This document shows positions 1-6,571 of a stretch of 55,157 nt of DNA, piece by piece. The DNA comes from Clostridiaceae bacterium (GTDB taxonomy: Bacteria; Bacillota; Clostridia; Oscillospirales; Acutalibacteraceae): positions 1 through 55,157 of the forward strand of contig JAEEYU010000060.1 of the NCBI GenBank assembly GCA_016288315.1, written 5' to 3'. Below the pieces are notes generated by a model that had not been told where the DNA came from, searched no databases, and saw nothing but the letters and a program-made list of their open reading frames with translations. The position numbers and the translations under genes were made by a program. The stretch's first letter is position 1, and each line of letters opens with the position of its first letter.

Positions 1-981
1 GAACTCCATATCCTGCATGTCGTGATAGTGATTCTCAAGGATGTTGCAGACCTTGATGAATTCGGAATAAGCTTCGGGGAACTCTTCTTCCATCTGAGCG
101 ATGGGCATCGGAGTGCGGACGCCGGCAACAACATCTTCGCCCTGGGCGTTGATGAGGAACTCACCCATAAGCTTCTTTTCGCCTGTTGCGGGGTCTCTTG
201 TGAAGGCAACGCCTGTGCCCGACTGATTGTTGAGGTTGCCGAATACCATGGGCATTACATTAACTGCTGTGCCCCATGAATAGGGAATGTCGTTGTCTCT
301 TCTGTAAACATTCGCACGGGGATTGTCCCATGAACGGAAAACTGCTTCAATAGCGAGTTTGAGCTGTGTAACGGGGTCTGAGGGGAAGTCTTCGCCGAGC
401 TGGTTCTTGTATTCCGCCTTGAACTGTGTTGCAAGCTCTTTGAGGTCGGCAGCGTTAAGTTCAACATCGAATTTAACGCCCTTCTTCTCTTTCATTTCGT
501 CGATGAGTTTTTCAAAATATTTCTTGCCGACTTCCATAACAACATCGGAGAACATCTGGATGAATCTTCTGTATGAGTCATAAACGAAACGCTCAAAAGC
601 GGGGTCGGGGTTGCCGGCTATCATAGCGGCAACAACATCGTCGTTAAGACCGAGGTTGAGGATTGTGTCCATCATACCGGGCATTGATGCGCGGGCGCCT
701 GAACGGACCGAAACAAGAAGAGGATTGTTGAGATCGCCGAACTTTTTGCCGTTCTTCTCTTCCATCTTCTTAACGCCTTCCATAGCCTGAGCCATGATTT
801 CGTCGTTAATCTTTCTGCCGTCTTCGTAATACTGTGTGCAAGCTTCTGTGGTGATGGTGAAACCGAAGGGAACGGGAAGACCGATTTCGGTCATTTCCGC
901 AAGGTTGGCACCTTTGCCACCGAGAAGGTTACGCATGGTCATGTTGCCTTCATCGAACATGTAAACCCATTTGTTTGCCAT
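1..981 (-). CDS. ppdK: Pyruvate, phosphate dikinase, 5' part (runs off left edge)
   Basis: Only the first 327 codons are in the window; the gene continues past base 1. PPDK interconverts pyruvate + ATP + Pi with PEP + AMP + PPi in the cytoplasm. The N-terminus reads MANKWVYMFDEGNM, then GGKGANLAEMTEIGLPVP and a SVRSGARASMPGMMDTILN segment, which are typical of the nucleotide-binding domain of PPDK; the last visible residues (HDMQDMEF) are also a PPDK hallmark. The ATG at 981 is preceded by GGAGG at a good distance. With pckG and nifJ in the same window it fits a PEP/pyruvate node that uses PPi. The catalytic His domain and the PEP-binding domain lie outside the window, so completeness cannot be judged. 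Confidence 0.95.
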   Translation of the reverse strand, partial: MANKWVYMFDEGNMTMRNLLGGKGANLAEMTEIGLPVPFGFTITTEACTQYYEDGRKINDEIMAQAMEGVKKMEEKNGKKFGDLNNPLLVSVRSGARASMPGMMDTILNLGLNDDVVAAMIAGNPDPAFERFVYDSYRRFIQMFSDVVMEVGKKYFEKLIDEMKEKKGVKFDVELNAADLKELATQFKAEYKNQLGEDFPSDPVTQLKLAIEAVFRSWDNPRANVYRRDNDIPYSWGTAVNVMPMVFGNLNNQSGTGVAFTRDPATGEKKLMGEFLINAQGEDVVAGVRTPMPIAQMEEEFPEAYSEFIKVCNILENHYHDMQDMEF

Positions 982-1052
982 ATTTTTACCTCCAAAAATA
1001 ATATACAGAATTTGAGTCGCGGGTAAGAGCGGAATTACCCACACTGTTTGTT

Positions 1053-1058
1053 ATTATA
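1053..1058 (-). promoter_or_regulatory. Candidate ppdK promoter (extended -10)
   Basis: On the minus strand TATAAT is preceded by TG one base upstream (TGATATAAT), an extended -10. No good -35 is seen. A short hairpin (GGGTAA...TTACCC, 1021-1040) lies in the predicted 5' untranslated region. Confidence 0.55.
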
Positions 1059-1164
1059 TCAAAGAATATTATTAAAATCTATATATAAAGCAGAAAAAAT
1101 TTATAAGAAATATGAGCGGTGCCGGGTGAATATTTTAGTTATTTTATATAAAAGAACGGCGGTA

Positions 1165-1201
1165 AAACAAACAAAAAGCGGAGCACTGAAAAATGCCCCG
1201 C
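1165..1201 (-). terminator. Intrinsic terminator after the lipoprotein gene
   Basis: On the minus strand an 8-bp GC-rich stem with one G-T pair (GCGGGGCA / TGCTCCGC, 1178-1201) is followed by TTTTTGTTTGTTTT. It lies just past the stop of the lipoprotein gene at 1220. Confidence 0.8.
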
Positions 1202-1219
1202 CTGATTAAACATATTGAA

Positions 1220-1714
1220 TTATTCCGCCTCGACGTAGTTTGTGAATTCGACCCTGACTATTTTTACGTCTCTTCTGAGGTGGAAGCGGCAGTTGACCGT
1301 GTCGCCTTCTTTGTAATTTGCATCTTTGACAGCCGCAAGAATATAGCTCTGGGAGACGACATCGCCCTTTGCGTCATAAGCTTTGTAGCTGATTCTGAAA
1401 TCTTTGTCGCTGTGTGAGAGACCCTTGAGAGTAACCTTTGCAAGACCTTCGATTTTGCCTATGCCGTAATCTTCAAGCACGACATTGTCAATGGTTGCGT
1501 ATGACTTGCCGTAAACATAGTAATCGGAAACAACAAAATCGACATCTTTTGTTTTGATGGTCTGCACTTTGCCGTCGCTTTCATCGTATGCCTTTTCAAC
1601 GCTGCCTTTGACTACCTGAGTCTGTGCGGGCTGCGAGGGAAGGTTTGCCCCGCAGGAGCAGAGCAGCGCACAAAGCGAAGCAACGGTAAGAACTGCAGCA
1701 ATTAATCTTTTCAT
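1220..1714 (-). CDS. Small secreted lipoprotein, FxLYD-like
   Basis: A 164-residue protein with a lipoprotein signal peptide: MKRLIAA, a hydrophobic stretch, then a Cys in LLCSCGAN that fits a lipobox. It is therefore probably tethered to the outer face of the membrane, where Lgt (17839-18861) would lipidate it. The mature part is a single small beta-rich domain with a repeating hydrophobic pattern (IDNVVLEDYGIGKIEGLAKVT, then SYKAYDAKGDVVSQS and a terminal VRVEFTNY). This resembles FxLYD/DUF-type extracellular beta-sandwich domains, but I cannot assign it firmly. No function is evident. It may be the last gene of the pth-trmL transcription unit, with a gap of about 70 bp, and it has its own GAAAGGA ribosome binding site. 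Confidence 0.7.
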   Translation of the reverse strand: MKRLIAAVLTVASLCALLCSCGANLPSQPAQTQVVKGSVEKAYDESDGKVQTIKTKDVDFVVSDYYVYGKSYATIDNVVLEDYGIGKIEGLAKVTLKGLSHSDKDFRISYKAYDAKGDVVSQSYILAAVKDANYKEGDTVNCRFHLRRDVKIVRVEFTNYVEAE

Positions 1715-1784
1715 AATGCAAAAATTCCTTTCAAAGCGGATAGTAATATATTATCACGGTTTTTTATATATTTCAACCTTTATA

Positions 1785-2297
1785 TTATTCGGAATCCCAG
1801 TCATATTTTGTCAGGCTCCCCTGCGTCAAAAGGTTGGGAAAGCCCCACTGGCGGAGAACCTCGTAAGCACCTATTGCTGCCGAGTTTGACAGGTTGAGCG
1901 AACGGGCGTCCGGACGGTTTATCATCGGTATACGCACGCAGCTTTCGGGGTTGTCGAAAAGAAGTTTTTCGGGCAGACCGGCCGTCTCTTTGCCGAAGAC
2001 GAGGTAGGCGTTGTCAGGGTAAGAGACATCGCTGTAAATTTGCCTTGCCTTTGTGCTGAAATAGAAAAATGAGCCGCCTTCGTTTTTTGCGAAGAAATCG
2101 TCAAGATTATCGTAATAGGTTATGTCGAGCAGGTGCCAGTAATCGAGCCCCGCCCTTTTGAGTTTTGCGTCATCCACGCGGAAGCCCATCGGTTCAACAA
2201 GGTGGAGCCGGGCACCCGTTAGTGCGCAGGTTCTTGCAATGTTGCCCGTGTTCTGCGGAATCTGCGGCTCGACAAGGACTATATTGAGTGAAGGCAT
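1785..2297 (-). CDS. trmL: tRNA (cytidine/uridine-2'-O-)-methyltransferase TrmL
   Basis: A 170-residue SPOUT-fold methyltransferase that would 2'-O-methylate the wobble base (position 34) of tRNA-Leu isoacceptors using AdoMet. The start LNIVLVEPQIPQNTGNIART is the classic SpoU motif 1. Motif 2 (LVFGKETAGLP) and motif 3 (IPMINRPDARSLNLSNSAAI) are intact and give the AdoMet-binding knot. The length is normal for TrmL, which is a minimal SPOUT protein. It follows pth after 9 bp and is likely cotranscribed and translated from a GAGGTG site. Confidence 0.95.
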   Translation of the reverse strand: MPSLNIVLVEPQIPQNTGNIARTCALTGARLHLVEPMGFRVDDAKLKRAGLDYWHLLDITYYDNLDDFFAKNEGGSFFYFSTKARQIYSDVSYPDNAYLVFGKETAGLPEKLLFDNPESCVRIPMINRPDARSLNLSNSAAIGAYEVLRQWGFPNLLTQGSLTKYDWDSE

Positions 2298-2306
2298 TTT
2301 TACACC

Positions 2307-2915
2307 TCAGCCGTTAAACTTATTCATAGCGCCGTCAACATCGCCCGAGACCATAAGCTCAAGGGCTTCAATTCCGTTTTCGCACGCCTGTTTCAGGAGT
2401 TTCAAATCGCCGGTGGAAAACTTTGAAAGCACCCAGTCGGCGAGATTCCACTCGGGAGAGGGCTTTTCGCCTATGCCGATTTTTATGCGCGGAAATGTGT
2501 CGGCGCTGAGTTGATAAATAATACTTTTTATTCCGTTATGCCCGCCGTCGGTGCCCTTGCGGCGTATTCTGAGTTTACCGCAGGGAAGGGAGACGTCATC
2601 AAAGACGACAATGACGTTTTCGGGTTTGATTTTGTAGAAGGACGCCGCTTCGCGCACGGATTGACCGCTGTTGTTCATATAGGTCTGCGGTTTGACGACC
2701 AAACAGCGTCTGCCGTTTATTGTAACGCTGCCCGTGACCGCTTTGAACTGGATGCGGTTTATTTTAAAATCATATTTTTCTGCAAGCAGGTCGGCAAAAA
2801 TGAAGCCGGTGTTGTGCCGTGTTGCCTCATACTCCCTGCCGGGGTTGCCCAGACACACAACAAGGTATTCGGGCGGACCGCCGGGGTTTAAGGTGCGGCG
2901 TTTGAAAATAGTCAT
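2307..2915 (-). CDS. pth: Peptidyl-tRNA hydrolase
   Basis: A 202-residue Pth that releases peptides from prematurely dropped peptidyl-tRNAs. The sequence shows YLVVCLGNPGREYEATRHNTG, which includes the catalytic His of the HNTG motif. KPQTYMNNSG, VVFDDVSLPCGKLRIR and GGHNGIKSI are the other conserved blocks. The length is normal, with about 14 extra N-terminal residues before the core. It sits 9 bp after the upstream hypothetical gene and 9 bp before trmL, so the three probably form one transcript. Confidence 0.97.
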   Translation of the reverse strand: MTIFKRRTLNPGGPPEYLVVCLGNPGREYEATRHNTGFIFADLLAEKYDFKINRIQFKAVTGSVTINGRRCLVVKPQTYMNNSGQSVREAASFYKIKPENVIVVFDDVSLPCGKLRIRRKGTDGGHNGIKSIIYQLSADTFPRIKIGIGEKPSPEWNLADWVLSKFSTGDLKLLKQACENGIEALELMVSGDVDGAMNKFNG

Positions 2916-2924
2916 AAAAACCTC

Positions 2925-3527
2925 TTATTTAAGCGTAATCGGCGCGTTGTAGTTGACGCAGTCATCCGGGTCGAAATACGCCCCGTAGCGGACGGTTGCG
3001 TTGAGAACGCCGAGCGCCTCACGGGCTTCTTCGGTGCTCATTTCGTTATTGCGGTAAAGCACGGGAACGCAGAGAACGTAGCTGCCCTTTTTGGGAATTG
3101 TGTATACCTCGGTTGTGCCCGTGAAAATATAAACACCGTTTTTGCCGTTATTGTCGCAGTTGACGCCGAAAATGCTAAGCTCGTCAATGTCGGTGTTTTT
3201 GATTGAGAAATAGGTCTGGAAGCAAAGCCAGTTTTCGGGATGCTCAACAAGGTCGTTTGCATCCTCGGCGGGCATTGCAAAATTTTTCTGAAGGTAGGAA
3301 GCGCCGAAGCCCTCTTTGGTGGCGTAGCTGTCAACGGCGGAGTCGAATAACCTGAAATCGCTCATTGCGCATACGGGTTCGCTTATCTCCTGACCGCCGT
3401 CGGATGACTGTGCGGTTTTTTTGCCGGTTGAATAGCCGATGAAATAAACGCCCGTTGCTATTGCCCCGACAGCGATTATTGCGCCGCAGACTATTAATGC
3501 GATTATTTTTTTGCTCATTTTGTTCAC
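2925..3527 (-). CDS. Hypothetical membrane-anchored extracellular protein
   Basis: A 200-residue protein I do not recognise. It begins with a positively charged MNKMSKK followed by one hydrophobic segment (about residues 8-32, IIALIVCGAIIAVGAIATGV). There is no lipobox, so it is either a membrane anchor or a signal peptide. The rest is soluble and probably extracytoplasmic, with several Tyr/Phe-rich strands and Cys residues in FGVNCDNNGK and VCAMSD. It is the first gene of the unit leading to pth and trmL. It has its own promoter in the region shared with ctsR and an AGAGGTGAAC ribosome binding site. Confidence 0.7.
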   Translation of the reverse strand: MNKMSKKIIALIVCGAIIAVGAIATGVYFIGYSTGKKTAQSSDGGQEISEPVCAMSDFRLFDSAVDSYATKEGFGASYLQKNFAMPAEDANDLVEHPENWLCFQTYFSIKNTDIDELSIFGVNCDNNGKNGVYIFTGTTEVYTIPKKGSYVLCVPVLYRNNEMSTEEAREALGVLNATVRYGAYFDPDDCVNYNAPITLK

Positions 3528-3542
3528 CTCTTAACTCATTTT

Positions 3543-3571
3543 ATTATGACAGATAAGAAGTAAAAATACAA
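3543..3571 (-). promoter_or_regulatory. Candidate promoter for the hypothetical-pth-trmL unit
   Basis: The minus strand has TTGTAT, a 17-base spacer and CATAAT, just upstream of the start at 3527. It is divergent from the ctsR promoter. Confidence 0.45.
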
Positions 3572-3641
3572 GTAATACAAAAAAATTTACAAATATGTAA
3601 AATTTGATACATTATTTATTTTTATGCCGTTTACGGAGAAA

Positions 3642-3658
3642 GGTCAGAAAAAGTCAAA
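3642..3658 (+). promoter_or_regulatory. CtsR operator 1 (imperfect)
   Basis: GGTCAGA AAA AGTCAAA matches the tandem-heptad CtsR consensus (RGTCAAA NAN RGTCAAA) except at one position in the first heptad. It lies upstream of the ctsR promoter, towards the divergent gene. Confidence 0.65.
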
Positions 3659-3730
3659 AAGTGAAGAAAAATGGAGAAAAAAGCAGAAAATCGGGTGTTT
3701 TATTGAAAAATCGAAGAACAGCAATAACAA

Positions 3731-3747
3731 TTTGACCTTTTTTGACC
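3731..3747 (-). promoter_or_regulatory. CtsR operator 2 (perfect)
   Basis: On the minus strand this reads GGTCAAA AAA GGTCAAA, a perfect tandem heptad. It ends two bases upstream of the ctsR -35 element and should block RNA polymerase when CtsR is bound. Confidence 0.9.
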
Positions 3748-3748
3748 T

Positions 3749-3777
3749 TTGATTATTCAGGGCGGATAATCTATAAT
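3749..3777 (+). promoter_or_regulatory. ctsR operon promoter
   Basis: TTGATT (3749-3754), a 17-base spacer and TATAAT (3772-3777). It is sandwiched between CtsR operators 2 and 3, as expected for an autorepressed class III heat-shock operon. Confidence 0.8.
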
Positions 3778-3786
3778 TTCAGCAAA

Positions 3787-3803
3787 GGTCAAAGAAAGTC
3801 AAA
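3787..3803 (+). promoter_or_regulatory. CtsR operator 3 (perfect)
   Basis: GGTCAAA GAA AGTCAAA is a perfect match to the CtsR tandem heptad and covers the predicted transcription start just after the -10 element. Confidence 0.9.
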
Positions 3804-3829
3804 GACAAATCGGAAGGGGGATGATATTT

Positions 3830-4288
3830 ATGAGTCTGAGCAGCGAAATTGCGGATATTCTTATTAACATGCTGAATGTGAACGGTTCGGCTGAGATTCA
3901 GCGAAACGAGCTGGCGCAGAGCATCGGCTGTGTGCCGAGCCAGATTAATTATGTTATCTCCTCGCGATTCACGCCCGAGCACGGCTACATTGTGGAGAGC
4001 CGCAGAGGAGGCGGCGGATACATAAAAATCACGCGGGTGAAAATAAATGCGCCCGATATGATTATGCACGCCGTGAATTCCATAGGCGACAAGCTGGACA
4101 GTATGAGCTCGAGAGCATTTATAGTAAACCTCGCGCAACGCAACTGCATAAAGAAGGAAGCGGCGGAAATGATGCTGTGCGCGGTGAGTGACAGCGCTCT
4201 GAGACCTGTTGAGCCGGAGAAGAGAGATGAGGCGAGGGCTTCGATTTTAAAGCAGATGCTTTTGTGCTCGGCGAAAAAGGCAAGATAA
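3830..4288 (+). CDS. ctsR: CtsR, class III heat-shock repressor
   Basis: About 152 residues. It represses clp-type genes by binding tandem heptads and is inactivated on heating and by the McsB system. The N-terminal winged helix-turn-helix (LSSEIADILINMLN, then CVPSQINYVISSRFT) and the Gly-rich wing (ESRRGGGGYIKI) are clear, followed by the C-terminal dimerisation domain (AFIVNLAQRNCIKKEAAEMM). An in-frame ATG at 3821 touches the GGAAGGGGG Shine-Dalgarno sequence, so the ATG at 3830 is the better start. It leads ctsR-mcsA-mcsB and is under its own operators (3642-3803). Confidence 0.95.
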   Translation: MSLSSEIADILINMLNVNGSAEIQRNELAQSIGCVPSQINYVISSRFTPEHGYIVESRRGGGGYIKITRVKINAPDMIMHAVNSIGDKLDSMSSRAFIVNLAQRNCIKKEAAEMMLCAVSDSALRPVEPEKRDEARASILKQMLLCSAKKAR

Positions 4289-4311
4289 CCAATACGAAAG
4301 GATGATATATT

Positions 4312-4863
4312 ATGTTATGCCAGAACTGTGAAAAAAATGAAGCGACAACCCACATCAAACAGATAATAAACGGTGAAATGAGCGAAACCTACCTTTGCTC
4401 CGATTGTGCAAAGCTGCTCGGGGCGAACGATATGTTCTCCGATTTCAACCTGAATTTCTCGGAGTTTTTCGGCAATTTCTTCGGCGATATGCTGCCTGCG
4501 CACACAAGAACGTCGGCGCTCAAGTGCCCGAGATGCGGCTGCACGTTTGACGACATTGTCAAGAGCGGCAAGGTCGGCTGCACGGAGTGCTACACGACAT
4601 TTTACGAAAAGCTGCTGCCCTCGCTTCAGAGGATACACGGCAAGCTTCAGCACGCCGGTAAAATAAGCGCTTCGGCGGATTTGCAGGACGATGAATCCGA
4701 AGAAGAAAAGCCCGAAGAACAGGCGCAGAGCGCACCCGACAATTCGGAAAAAATCGCCGAACTTAAAAAGGCGATGGATGAAGCGGTCAGCAAACAGGAT
4801 TTTGAGGAAGCGGCGAAAATCCGCGATGAAATAAAAGAGCTTGAAGGAGGCGAGAGCAAATGA
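4312..4863 (+). CDS. mcsA: McsA, zinc-finger activator of McsB
   Basis: A 183-residue adaptor that activates the arginine kinase McsB and links it to CtsR. Four Cys pairs are visible: CQNC at the start, CSDC near residue 27, CPRCGC near residue 67 and CTEC near residue 83. Together they make two zinc-binding treble-clef modules. A Phe-rich stretch lies between them, an acidic linker follows (DDESEEEKPEEQ), and a C-terminal UVR-type helical hairpin (LKKAMDEAVSKQDFEEAAKI) ends the protein. It overlaps mcsB by 4 bp (ATGA), so translation is coupled. Confidence 0.95.
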   Translation: MLCQNCEKNEATTHIKQIINGEMSETYLCSDCAKLLGANDMFSDFNLNFSEFFGNFFGDMLPAHTRTSALKCPRCGCTFDDIVKSGKVGCTECYTTFYEKLLPSLQRIHGKLQHAGKISASADLQDDESEEEKPEEQAQSAPDNSEKIAELKKAMDEAVSKQDFEEAAKIRDEIKELEGGESK

Positions 4864-5873
4864 AGTGGTATAACGAAAAAGGCGAGCAGAACGACGTTGT
4901 TATAAGCACGCGCATACGGCTGTCGAGAAACCTTAAAAACTACCCCTTCCCCTGCCGTCTCAACGCACAGGCGAAAAAAGAGGTAAGCGAAAAAATCCGC
5001 GCCGCACTGAGCGACGGAAAAAACGGCGATTTCGGCTTTATTGATATGAGCATGCTGACAAAGCCGCAGGCGATTTCACTTGCGGAAAGGCACCTTATCA
5101 GCCCCGAATTTACATCCTGCGCGGAGGGCAGCGCACTTATGATTACCAAGGACGAGTCGGTAAGTCTTATGCTGTGTGAGGAGGATCACATCCGCCTGCA
5201 GGTTATAAAATCCGGTCTTGCTCTTGAGGACGCATACAACGAGGCGAGTAAAATCGACACGGCGCTTGACGGAAAGCTGCATTTTGCGTTTGACGACAAA
5301 CTCGGCTATCTCACGCAATACCCGACAAATCTCGGCACGGCGATGAAGGCATCGATTATGATGCATCTGCCCGCGCTGACAAGGAGCGGAAAAATTTCAA
5401 GGATAGCCTCCACCGTTTCAAAGCTCGGTCTTGTTCTGAGAGGCACATACGGCGAGGGTTCAAAGCCACTGGGCGACATTTACCTGCTGAGCAACCAGAT
5501 TACTCTGGGCATAAGCGAGGAGGCGGCGATTACAAATCTTAAATCAATCGCCTCGCACATTATTGAGCAGGAGCGCACTTCGGCAAAGGAGCTTGCGGAC
5601 ACAATCGGCGAGCAGGACAGAATCTTCCGCGCGCTCGGTCTTCTCAAATACGCAAGATTGCTGACAAGCAAGAACTTTATGGAGCTTATTTCGCTTGTGA
5701 GAACAGGAGCGGCTACGGGCGTGCTCGACATACCGATTGAAAAGATTGACGACCTGATTATTAATATGCAGCCCGCGACAATAACTGCGGCGAACGCCGA
5801 CGCAGAGGATGTCGCAAAGCGCGACAAGATAAGGGCGCAGGCGGTCAGGGAAGCATTTGAAGATGTAAGATAA
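4860..5873 (+). CDS. mcsB: McsB, protein-arginine kinase
   Basis: A 337-residue member of the phosphagen kinase fold. It phosphorylates arginines on client proteins to mark them for ClpC-ClpP. It shows the conserved STRIRLSRNL near residue 17, LCEEDHIRLQV with the catalytic acidic residues, LTQYPTNLGTAMKAS, and the nucleotide-binding stretch LRGTYGEGSKPLGDIYLLSN. The C-terminus carries RDKIRA, matching the RDxxRA phospho-arginine sensing motif of Firmicute McsB. It is slightly shorter than the Bacillus protein. The gene is followed directly by a strong terminator, so clpC is not part of this operon. Confidence 0.96.
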   Translation: MKWYNEKGEQNDVVISTRIRLSRNLKNYPFPCRLNAQAKKEVSEKIRAALSDGKNGDFGFIDMSMLTKPQAISLAERHLISPEFTSCAEGSALMITKDESVSLMLCEEDHIRLQVIKSGLALEDAYNEASKIDTALDGKLHFAFDDKLGYLTQYPTNLGTAMKASIMMHLPALTRSGKISRIASTVSKLGLVLRGTYGEGSKPLGDIYLLSNQITLGISEEAAITNLKSIASHIIEQERTSAKELADTIGEQDRIFRALGLLKYARLLTSKNFMELISLVRTGAATGVLDIPIEKIDDLIINMQPATITAANADAEDVAKRDKIRAQAVREAFEDVR

Positions 5874-5883
5874 AGTGTTTAAA

Positions 5884-5914
5884 ACAGGCACGGTGATTAC
5901 CGTGCCTGTTTTTT
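5884..5914 (+). terminator. Terminator of ctsR-mcsA-mcsB
   Basis: An 11-bp perfect stem (ACAGGCACGGT / ACCGTGCCTGT) with a GATT loop, followed by a T run, starting 10 bases past the mcsB stop. Confidence 0.95.
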
Positions 5915-5988
5915 GTTTGAGATGATATTTGTATCTACACACCTGTCTTGCATGTAATCTGCCATCTCCGTTCACAAAGAGAGCTGAT

Positions 5989-6034
5989 AACCCTTCCGTC
6001 GCCTGCGGCGCCACCTCCCCTGCAAGGGGAGGCC
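5989..6034 (-). repeat. GC-rich interspersed palindromic repeat inside a phage-gene stub
   Basis: The core contains two nested inverted repeats on the minus strand: CCTCCCCTTGCAGGGGAGG and GGCGCCGCAGGCG, followed by ACGGAAGGGTT. From general knowledge, repeats of this look are scattered through Clostridia genomes as small non-autonomous elements. Here it interrupts the gp10-like remnant, whose recognisable reading ends exactly at its edge. Only one copy lies in this window, so its repeat status rests on recognition and not on a count here. Confidence 0.6.
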
Positions 6035-6206
6035 ATACTGCAATGAGATTCGAGTTTAATCCCGCAGTGCGGATTGTGTCCTGAGCGTGGCCTTCGGCTT
6101 CCATTCCTATTGCCTCAAGCGCCTGCAGCATTGCCTGTTCCAGTTCGGCAACGATCTCTTTTTTGTGGCTTGTGATTTTCACTTCGACATTGTAGTTGTC
6201 AGCCAT
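6035..6206 (-). pseudogene. HK97 gp10-like phage protein, 5' remnant
   Basis: This reading starts with a good AAAGGAGGG ribosome binding site and ATG at 6206, and gives about 57 residues (MADNYNVEVKITSHKKEI, then ALEAIGMEAEGHAQDTIR). That is the usual N-terminus of HK97-gp10-like head-tail proteins, which normally run to about 100-150 residues. The reading then runs into the palindromic repeat at 6034. Downstream it continues open by chance into sequence antisense to mcsB, with no phage resemblance. It is a truncated remnant in the same orientation as the MuF gene, as expected of one decayed prophage head-gene block. The gp10 assignment is by pattern and moderately sure. Confidence 0.6.
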
Positions 6207-6225
6207 AAGCCCTCCTTTTGGGCAT

Positions 6226-6253
6226 AAAAAAACACCCTACAAAAGTAGAGTGT
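6226..6253 (-). terminator. Terminator after the candidate immunity gene
   Basis: On the minus strand ACACTCTAC-TTTT-GTAGGGTGT (9 bp, one G-T pair) is followed by six T. It sits 16 bases past the stop of the small gene at 6270, so the toxin-immunity pair has its own transcription end. Confidence 0.85.
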
Positions 6254-6269
6254 TAATAATAAAAACTCG

Positions 6270-6560
6270 TTAAGATGCATTTTTTACTTTGTTAATAAAT
6301 TTTTCATATAGTTTAATGTCATAATGCTCAAACAGATATATTATTTCGTTTGTCCAGTCAAACTCCCCATCGGTGAAGCCATAAATACCACCTGTTAGTT
6401 CGTTTCCAGATAATAAATCTTTAGCAATGGAAGGGCAAGCACAAAACTCATAATCCGGATTTGTTATGTAGCAAATGATTTTGTTTTTTAATTCTGTTGG
6501 CAAAGTCTCAAAGGTGGCGAGTTTGGGATTCCTGTGACTCGCAAATTCACAAATAAACAT
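6270..6560 (-). CDS. Candidate immunity protein for the MuF toxin
   Basis: A 96-residue acidic cytoplasmic protein of unrecognised family (MFICEFASHRNPKLATF at the start, GFTDGEFDWTNEIIYLFEHYD near the C-terminus). It starts 11 bp after the stop of the MuF-fusion gene with an AGGGAGGA ribosome binding site, and a terminator follows. Its base composition is AT-rich like the toxin half of the upstream gene and unlike the flanking chromosome. Position, size and composition are those of an immunity gene in a polymorphic toxin cassette; that role is inference, with no family match to support it. It could also be an unrelated phage accessory gene. Confidence 0.55.
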   Translation of the reverse strand: MFICEFASHRNPKLATFETLPTELKNKIICYITNPDYEFCACPSIAKDLLSGNELTGGIYGFTDGEFDWTNEIIYLFEHYDIKLYEKFINKVKNAS

Positions 6561-6571
6561 TTAAATCCTCC

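Noticed and set aside
5544..6034. Continuation of the gp10-like reading frame (minus strand) to 220 residues
   Set aside because: After the palindromic repeat it reads sequence antisense to the mcsB terminator and the mcsB 3' end; only the first 57 residues resemble a protein family.
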